This document shows positions 59,979 through 64,000 of a stretch of DNA of 64,000 nt, in pieces (position 1 is the first letter of the stretch; the number at the start of each line of letters is the position of its first letter). The position numbers and the translations under genes were made by a program. The DNA is from CALARM01 sp036746235 (GTDB taxonomy: Bacteria > Vulcanimicrobiota > SpSt-956 > JAKJGF01): assembly GCA_036746235.1 (NCBI GenBank), contig DAIOEN010000003.1:1-64000 (forward strand). Reading direction: 5' to 3'. The notes beneath the pieces are model-generated. The model made no database searches, had not been told where the DNA came from, and saw nothing but the letters and a program-made list of their open reading frames with translations.

Positions 59979-60224
59979 TTATGCTTTTAATTCTTCTACT
60001 GCTTTTTCGTAAGCCTGGCTCATTATCTCGGAAACCTTTCTCTGCTTACTTCCAACTCTCAACACTTCATCAGCTACATTCCATATACCTTGAAGGGTAT
60101 TATTTGTTATACGGACTTCGTTAATAAGAGTATTAAAAGCATTTTCAACTTTAGTTTCAAAATTTTCAATTCTTGCCTCTAATCTTTTTTGTCCTTCCTC
60201 TAACCTTGCCATTCTTTCTTCCAT
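59979..60224 (-). CDS. Coiled-coil early protein
   Basis: 81 residues, M-E-E-R-M-A-R-L-E-E-G-Q-K-R-L-E then an amphipathic helix. Same layout as 55396-55734 (both begin M-E-x-R-M and end in A-Y-x-x-A). AAGGAGGTG before the ATG. Confidence 0.65.
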   Translation of the reverse strand: MEERMARLEEGQKRLEARIENFETKVENAFNTLINEVRITNNTLQGIWNVADEVLRVGSKQRKVSEIMSQAYEKAVEELKA

Positions 60225-60351
60225 CTGTTTCTCACCTCCTTCTATAATCTATTATATTACATAAACATTTATTTGTCAAGTAGTTTTTAAAAGAAAAGTG
60301 AGATTTTTTTATTAACTTTAAAGAGGGAGAGTAAAAACCCTCCCCCTTTAC

Positions 60352-60939
60352 TTACTGCCTGCTTGCTATAGGTGCAGGTCTGTTTACAGTTCCATTACCT
60401 TTATATAAGTGAAGTCCAATTCCCAGTAAAGAGCTTGCTTTTTTCAATGCGTCACTACTGGCAGATTTTAAATCATCTGCAATACTAAAGGGTTTCTTCC
60501 CAGTAACCTGCCGGGTCTGTTTGTCGTAGGTATCTACCATAGTTAAATCTTTTCCTCCATACGCTTCCTTTATGACAGTCTGCCCTTCTATCTCTACTGT
60601 AAGCCTGCCTTTACAATATGCTTCATGCTCTGTAACATTCTCAGATACAATTTCCCAGTTCCAGGCATAACCAAAAGCCTCATTGAGACGGTCTATATAG
60701 TGAACTGTTTCCACATAGGCAAGCTGTTTCTTTTTCTGCCCTTCTCGGTGCTTTATAATTCCATGTGAAAATGGCCTTGATAATGCTTCCTGCTGGTCTA
60801 TTCGGGAAAGTCTGTCTGTGTATTGTTCAAGTTTCTCCAGATTGTTACACAGAATTCTCTTACCGTTACCAGTAACATCCTCTTTTTCCGATAACTGCCT
60901 TAAATTCTTTAGTATTTCCTGATAAGCGAATTTACTCAT
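60352..60939 (-). CDS. Rad52-type single-strand annealing protein
   Basis: 195 residues. Matches the Rad52/Rad22 annealase domain: Y-V-E-T-V-H-Y-I-D-R-L-N-E-A-F-G-Y-A-W-N-W-E-I, then A-Y-C-K-G-R-L-T-V-E, A-Y-G-G-K-D-L, A-S-S-D-A-L-K-K-A-S-S-L-L-G-I-G-L. Phage Rad52-like proteins (Erf/Sak class) anneal complementary strands in recombination-dependent replication. It works with the RuvC-like resolvase and perhaps the SSB-tail protein. No partner exonuclease of the lambda Exo type is adjacent. Confidence 0.85.
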   Translation of the reverse strand: MSKFAYQEILKNLRQLSEKEDVTGNGKRILCNNLEKLEQYTDRLSRIDQQEALSRPFSHGIIKHREGQKKKQLAYVETVHYIDRLNEAFGYAWNWEIVSENVTEHEAYCKGRLTVEIEGQTVIKEAYGGKDLTMVDTYDKQTRQVTGKKPFSIADDLKSASSDALKKASSLLGIGLHLYKGNGTVNRPAPIASRQ

Positions 60940-60959
60940 TTGTCATCCCTCCATTTATT

Positions 60960-61124
60960 TTATTCACATTTTCGTAATGCCTCTATAAATGCCTGAAATA
61001 CTTCTGTTATCTCTTGTTTCTCTTCTGCTGTCAGTTCCAGTTCATCCATATTCCAGGATAAGAACTTCCTGAATAATCCGGTGTAATACTTCTTTTGTTT
61101 TGCCTTGTTAAATGGTATATACAT
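60960..61124 (-). CDS. Small early protein
   Basis: 54 residues, M-Y-I-P-F-N-K-A-K-Q-K-K-Y-Y-T-G then an acidic helix. GAAGGAG seven bases before the ATG. Probably translated with the Rad52-type gene. Confidence 0.6.
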   Translation of the reverse strand: MYIPFNKAKQKKYYTGLFRKFLSWNMDELELTAEEKQEITEVFQAFIEALRKCE

Positions 61125-61180
61125 AATTTGCTCCTTCAGAGGGCCTCCGGTACGTCCGGATAGCCCCCTGTTATCTATCG

Positions 61181-61288
61181 TTAAAATGGAACCGTTTCCA
61201 TAAGTTCTTCTAAACTCAGTTCTTCCTGTTCTTCTTCCTGTTCTTCATCTTTGTAATCCGGTATATCTCTTTCAAAACCTGGCATCAT
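61181..61288 (-). CDS. Acidic peptide ending in an SSB-like tip
   Basis: 35 residues, M-M-P-G-F-E-R-D-I-P-D-Y-K then mostly Glu/Gln, ending M-E-T-V-P-F. AAAGGAGTG before the ATG pair. The acidic run plus terminal V-P-F resembles the SSB C-terminal tip and could mimic or compete with it. Confidence 0.6.
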   Translation of the reverse strand: MMPGFERDIPDYKDEEQEEEQEELSLEELMETVPF

Positions 61289-61341
61289 CTGTATCACTCC
61301 TTTGAAATTTTTAAGGGCCGGTTTCCCGGCCCCATCTGGTT

Positions 61342-61590
61342 TTACCATCTGGCTATTATTTTTTTTATTTCATTTTCTTTAACTGCCAGTATATGTTTGC
61401 ATCCCTGATTGTGTTCACCCCTTCTGTATTTATAATCAGGGCAAGTGCATTCGTATTTACCGTTATTTGTTACCTGATACATTTTGAAGGTCCTGAGGTT
61501 TGTAACATTATATCCTTCCTCAGTCTTTACTATTACTAAGTTATCCTTGTCCTGATTGTAAGTTTCTTTTACTCTTTCTACGATTGTCAT
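61342..61590 (-). CDS. SWIM-type zinc finger protein
   Basis: 82 residues. C-x-C...C-x-H SWIM pattern in Y-E-C-T-C-P-D-Y-K-Y-R-R-G-E-H-N-Q-G-C-K-H-I-L-A-V. SWIM domains bind DNA or proteins. First gene of the early minus-strand operon after a long leader. Confidence 0.78.
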   Translation of the reverse strand: MTIVERVKETYNQDKDNLVIVKTEEGYNVTNLRTFKMYQVTNNGKYECTCPDYKYRRGEHNQGCKHILAVKENEIKKIIARW

Positions 61591-61646
61591 TGTTTATTTC
61601 CCCTTTCCGTGTTATAATTTAATTGGTTTTTATTTTAACGACCGTT

Positions 61647-61676
61647 GTAAGGCTTACCCTGGCCGGTAAGTCTTAC
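61647..61676 (-). promoter_or_regulatory. Strong hairpin in early leader
   Basis: GTAAG-A-CTTACC, loop GGCCAG, GGTAAG-C-CTTAC on the minus strand: 11 paired bases and one A-C mismatch. No U tract follows, so it is not an intrinsic terminator. Could be an antitermination or processing element, as with the HK022 put RNAs. Confidence 0.65.
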
Positions 61677-61778
61677 TGCATTTTATCCGTCTTTACTGTG
61701 TTTATTCGCCCTTTTCCCGGTTTTACCGTGAGCCCGCTTGAGTCCTGCTTCCTTGCTGGTTCCCTCAGCGCCTACCTG

Positions 61779-61804
61779 CCCCGTGTATCCCGTGTTTCCC
61801 TCCC
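61779..61804 (-). promoter_or_regulatory. Canonical G-quadruplex motif in early leader
   Basis: On the minus (RNA) strand: GGG-A-GGG, six bases, GGG, six bases, GGGG. It fits the G3 N1-7 rule and lies within about 50 bases of the predicted transcript start. Very unusual in such an AT-rich phage. Confidence 0.7.
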
Positions 61805-61831
61805 GTTTTGTTTTCCCTTCCCTTGATTATT

Positions 61832-61860
61832 ATATTACCATATAGTTATGTATAAGTCAA
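61832..61860 (-). promoter_or_regulatory. Early promoter (minus strand)
   Basis: TTGACT (61855-61860), 17-base spacer, TAATAT (61832-61837). Same boxes and a spacer very similar to the plus-strand promoter opposite. Confidence 0.75.
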
Positions 61861-61881
61861 GTTCATACAACAATGCAATAC

Positions 61882-61902
61882 TGTAAAAACATAGATTTTA
61901 CA
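61882..61902. promoter_or_regulatory. Palindromic operator between early promoters
   Basis: TGTAAAA, ACATAGA, TTTTACA: a perfect 7-bp inverted repeat with a 7-base spacer, lying between the two divergent promoters. Confidence 0.6.
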
Positions 61903-61952
61903 ATGGTTTCAAGCATGCAAAAAATAAATAAAATAATGCTTTTATTTTTAGC

Positions 61953-61981
61953 TTGACTTTTACATAAATATATAATAATAT
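61953..61981 (+). promoter_or_regulatory. Promoter of the double-HTH/integrase operon
   Basis: TTGACT (61953-61958), 17-base spacer, TAATAT (61976-61981), followed by AGAGGTG and ATG 62002. Confidence 0.78.
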
Positions 61982-62001
61982 TATTTACAGAGGTGTGAAT
62001 T

Positions 62002-62334
62002 ATGAAAAAATTAGATTTAGAAATCTGCCAAAAATTACGGGAAGAAGGAAAAACTTATAAGGAAATAGCTGATTATTTCAAAGTAAGTAAGCAGGCAGTA
62101 TTTGATTTGCTGGATAAAACTGGTTCGCCACGTAAAACAAAATATTCTCAGTTTTATAAAGAGTGGGAAAAGCTTTACCAAGAAGGTATGAGCACTAATG
62201 AGATTGCAAAAAAATATAGTTGCAATCAAACAACTGTATATCACTATCTCTCAAAAAAGATTGTAATAGATGCCGGTGAAGCGGCAGAGAAGATCTGGAG
62301 AAAAAGAAAACAAAAGCCGGTGAAGACAGGATGA
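62002..62334 (+). CDS. Double helix-turn-helix regulator coupled to integrase
   Basis: 110 residues with two HTH motifs (T-Y-K-E-I-A-D-Y-F-K-V-S-K-Q-A-V-F-D-L-L and S-T-N-E-I-A-K-K-Y-S-C-N-Q-T-T-V-Y-H-Y-L) and a basic tail. A paralogue of 59612-59905. Its stop overlaps the integrase start (ATGA), so they are made together. It could control integrase expression or act as a recombination directionality factor (inference). Confidence 0.75.
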   Translation: MKKLDLEICQKLREEGKTYKEIADYFKVSKQAVFDLLDKTGSPRKTKYSQFYKEWEKLYQEGMSTNEIAKKYSCNQTTVYHYLSKKIVIDAGEAAEKIWRKRKQKPVKTG

Positions 62335-63785
62335 AGAAAGTAGCAATATACATAAGGGTATCAACTCAAGAACAGGCCCTAGAGGGATACTCGATCCAGG
62401 CGCAGAAAGATAAGACGATAAATTATTGTAAGTCTAAAGAGAACTGGGTTATATCTGAAATATTTATTGACCCTGGTTACAGTGCGAAAAATTTGAATCG
62501 TCCTGCAATTCAAAAACTTATAGAAAATATAAAAGATTTTGATACAGTTGTTGTCTGGAAACTCGATAGATTGAGCCGTTCTCAGCAAAATACAATGTAC
62601 TTGATAGAGGATGTTTTCTTGAAAAATAAAGTGGACATTGTGTCTCTCAGGGAAAATCTTGACACTGCGACACCCTGGGGGATTGCCATGATCGGAATTC
62701 TCTCTTCTTTTGCTCAATATGAGAGAGAAGCTATTCGTGAAAGGACGATGATAGGCAAACAAGAAAGAGCAAAAGATGGGCTGTATCACGGAAGCCTCCC
62801 CCCGATCGGATATGATTATATTAATGGTCAATTGATAATAAATGAGTACGAAGCTTTACAGGTAAAAGAAGTTTTTTCTCTTTACCTGGAAGGACATGGA
62901 ACAAGAAAAATAGCTAATTTTTTAAATGGAAAAGGTTATAAACATAAGCACGGTTCCTGGCAGAATGGCACTACCGTAATAAATATTCTAACAAATCCAT
63001 TATACGCCGGGCAAATTCAGGGAAAAGGAAAAGTATTTCAAGGCCAACATGAGGGAATAATAGAGAAAGAAATTTTCGAGCAAGTAAAAATACTAAGAGT
63101 ACAGAGGGAAGCTACCAATAATAAAGCCTTCAGGCGAAATTCATTACTTTCCGGTATGATTTTTTGTGGTTTTTGTGGGGGAAGATACCATATACGCGGA
63201 GGAAGTATAAATTGTAAATACAGATATTATATTTGCTATTCAAAAGCAAAAAATACAAAACACATGATTAGAAATCCTGATTGTAATAATAAAACATGGA
63301 AAGCGGAAGAATTAGAACCTATTATAGAGAAAAAAATACTGCATTTATCTATAGATGAAAATTACACAAAAAGCCTTAAAAAAAATAAAAAAGAAAAAGG
63401 TCCGGAAAGAGAAAAAATAATAAGAAAAAAAATAGAAGAATTAAACGGAAAAATCAATAAATTATTAGATTTATATCAGGTAGATTCCACTACCGAAGTA
63501 AAAGAAATAGGAGAAAGAATAAGTAAGGTACATGAAGAAAAAAAAGCATTAGAAGAAACTTTAAAAAACCTTGAATTTAAAGAAGAAAAACCTGCAACAA
63601 TAAGTAAAGAATTTAAAAATTTTCTAACAGCAATTCCAGAAAAATGGAAAAAATCAGATCTTCATGGTAAAAGAAAGATTTTAGAGGCTCTTATAGAAAA
63701 AATCGTATTAAGCGGTGAAGAAGTAAAAATAATATGGAGAAAAGATTTTTACATTCCAATCCAATCTCCATATATCTTTATTTGA
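62331..63785 (+). CDS. Large serine integrase
   Basis: 484 residues. Resolvase catalytic domain: A-I-Y-I-R-V-S-T-Q-E-Q with nucleophile Ser11, K-L-D-R-L-S-R-S, and S-S-F-A-Q-Y-E-R-E. Then the recombinase domain (P-P-I-G-Y-D-Y-I-N-G; N-I-L-T-N-P-L-Y-A-G), the zinc ribbon (C-G-F-C-G-G and later C-K-Y...C-N-N) and a long coiled coil (about 360-420) that controls direction of recombination. Ends 26 bases from the attR core. The deduced attP and attB fit this enzyme class. Confidence 0.95.
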   Translation: MKKVAIYIRVSTQEQALEGYSIQAQKDKTINYCKSKENWVISEIFIDPGYSAKNLNRPAIQKLIENIKDFDTVVVWKLDRLSRSQQNTMYLIEDVFLKNKVDIVSLRENLDTATPWGIAMIGILSSFAQYEREAIRERTMIGKQERAKDGLYHGSLPPIGYDYINGQLIINEYEALQVKEVFSLYLEGHGTRKIANFLNGKGYKHKHGSWQNGTTVINILTNPLYAGQIQGKGKVFQGQHEGIIEKEIFEQVKILRVQREATNNKAFRRNSLLSGMIFCGFCGGRYHIRGGSINCKYRYYICYSKAKNTKHMIRNPDCNNKTWKAEELEPIIEKKILHLSIDENYTKSLKKNKKEKGPEREKIIRKKIEELNGKINKLLDLYQVDSTTEVKEIGERISKVHEEKKALEETLKNLEFKEEKPATISKEFKNFLTAIPEKWKKSDLHGKRKILEALIEKIVLSGEEVKIIWRKDFYIPIQSPYIFI

Positions 63786-63787
63786 TT

Positions 63788-63833
63788 TTTGCCAACATGA
63801 AAACCTCATTACAATAAGATTTGCAACAGAGCC
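63788..63833. other. attR of the prophage
   Basis: The phage arm AACATGAAAACC (63794-63805), five bases, the AC core (63811-63812, shared ACAA 63811-63814), then host sequence. The arm is the inverse of that in attL. Confidence 0.88.
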
Positions 63834-64000
63834 AAGGAGAGTAAGATTTCCTGCAAGGGTTGTAGCCATGGCAAGAGCAAGCCATATCTTCTGAGGATCA
63901 TGAAAATATGGAATAAATGGGCGGAAAAGCAATACTGCCGGCACATTTGACACAAGATTACTCAAAACTGCAGACACAAACGTAAAAGAAACAATACCAC
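63811..64000 (-). pseudogene. 5' part of the interrupted ion transporter gene (partial)
   Basis: Minus-strand frame running in from beyond the window: S-N-L-V-S-N-V-P-A-V-L-L-F, W-L-A-L-A-M-A-T-T-L-A-G-N-L-T-L-L-G-S-V-A-N-L-I-V, the conserved substrate-site helix hairpin of ArsB/NhaD/SLC13 permeases. It is cut at the attR core and continues at 7261. The specific substrate (arsenite, citrate/dicarboxylate or another anion) cannot be told from this fragment. Confidence 0.85.

Larger units (their letters stand above)
61591..62001. other. Early regulatory region: leader, G-quadruplex motif, hairpin, divergent promoters
   Basis: Holds a 230-base untranslated leader of the minus-strand early operon, a strong hairpin, a G-rich motif, a palindromic operator and two promoters facing away from each other. 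No credible protein gene. Individual parts are listed separately. Confidence 0.7.
7262..63812. mobile_element. Serine-integrase prophage, siphovirus-like with Mu-like head genes, 56,551 bp
   Basis: It is bounded by attL and attR with a common ACAA core. It contains integrase, XRE-type regulators, replication genes, terminase, portal, MuF, capsid protease, capsid, tail tube, tape measure, tip proteins, endolysin and a DNA methyltransferase. There is no tail sheath, so the tail is probably long and non-contractile. Most essential genes look intact. Three small loci (32132-32448, 38685-39013, 59099-59324) show apparent frameshifts. Excision should restore the host transporter reading frame. Confidence 0.93.

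Noticed and set aside
61623..61826. Plus-strand open frame of 67 codons in the early leader
   Set aside because: No ribosome site, and it mirrors the G-rich leader; better explained as untranslated RNA on the other strand.
7267..63805. CATG or ATGA as the recombination core
   Set aside because: The palindrome GGTTTTCATGAAAACC made by joining at CATG looked like an attB, but it breaks the transporter reading frame. The AC core restores the frame and gives symmetric attP arms.
7262..63812. Diversity-generating retroelement around the tail protein
   Set aside because: No reverse transcriptase gene and no template/variable repeat pair seen near the NHL or tip genes.
1..64000. CRISPR array, rRNA or tRNA genes
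   Set aside because: No regularly spaced direct repeats of CRISPR type, and no tRNA-like cloverleaf or rRNA sequence recognised on either strand.

Overview
The window is a piece of an AT-rich bacterial chromosome (host flanks about 1-7250 and 63815-64000) carrying one essentially complete prophage of 56,551 bp (7262-63812). I cannot name the host. It has a Tat-secreted protein with clostridial-type hydrophobic W repeats, a lipoprotein with TPRs, a polysaccharide ABC permease, and a very long TPR protein fused to a soluble FlhA cytoplasmic domain. This mix suggests an uncultured lineage rather than a familiar model group.

Both ends of the prophage can be read directly. It sits inside a gene for an ArsB/SLC13-type ion transporter: the upstream part lies beyond 63811 on the minus strand, and the last codons and stop are at 7139-7261. 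Removing 56,551 bp rejoins the gene in frame. The deduced attP has 12-bp inverted arms around a 5-bp/AC/5-bp centre, as expected for the large serine integrase at 62331-63785.

Layout of the prophage, nearly all on the minus strand and so read from right to left: (a) 59.0-62.0 kb: early leader and small genes (SWIM zinc finger, Rad52-type annealing protein, double-HTH protein), with a divergent double-HTH gene and integrase on the plus strand. (b) 54.2-58.9 kb: three XRE-type regulators with palindromic operators, and plus-strand lysogeny or cargo genes (membrane SHOCT protein, secreted protein). (c) 41.7-54.1 kb: replication and nucleic-acid genes (ssDNA-associated protein with an SSB-like tip, HNH, DnaD-like initiator with four tandem 11-bp iterons, DnaC-like loader, DEDD exonuclease, RuvC-like resolvase, ankyrin-zinc finger-ParB chimera) and many small zinc-ribbon proteins. 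(d) 37.7-41.7 kb: a glycan cassette (two-glycosyltransferase plus methyltransferase fusion, GT9 heptosyltransferase-like protein). (e) 37.6-28 kb: packaging and a Mu-like head module (TerS, TerL, DUF935 portal, MuF, protease/scaffold, decoration, major capsid, gp36-like, gpG-like), driven by a promoter followed at once by an intrinsic terminator. (f) 27.8-15.7 kb: a siphovirus-type tail module (two tail-tube candidates, tape measure, baseplate/tip proteins, one with an intein-like Hint domain). (g) 15.7-10.5 kb: a 12-blade NHL plus Asp-box tail protein, translationally coupled to an HPr-kinase-like P-loop kinase and a soluble SipW-like S26 peptidase. (h) 10.5-7.3 kb: lysis (bifunctional GH108/CHAP endolysin, membrane coiled-coil proteins) and a Dam-type methyltransferase that appears to start at ATT.

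The most unusual features are the tail-kinase-peptidase cassette, the Hint domain in the tail module, the ankyrin/zinc-finger/ParB chimera, the structured early leader with a G-quadruplex motif, and the host TPR-FlhA fusion. The 100-N gap at 6366-6465 is flanked by an identical 55-bp sequence and is almost certainly a scaffolding artefact.
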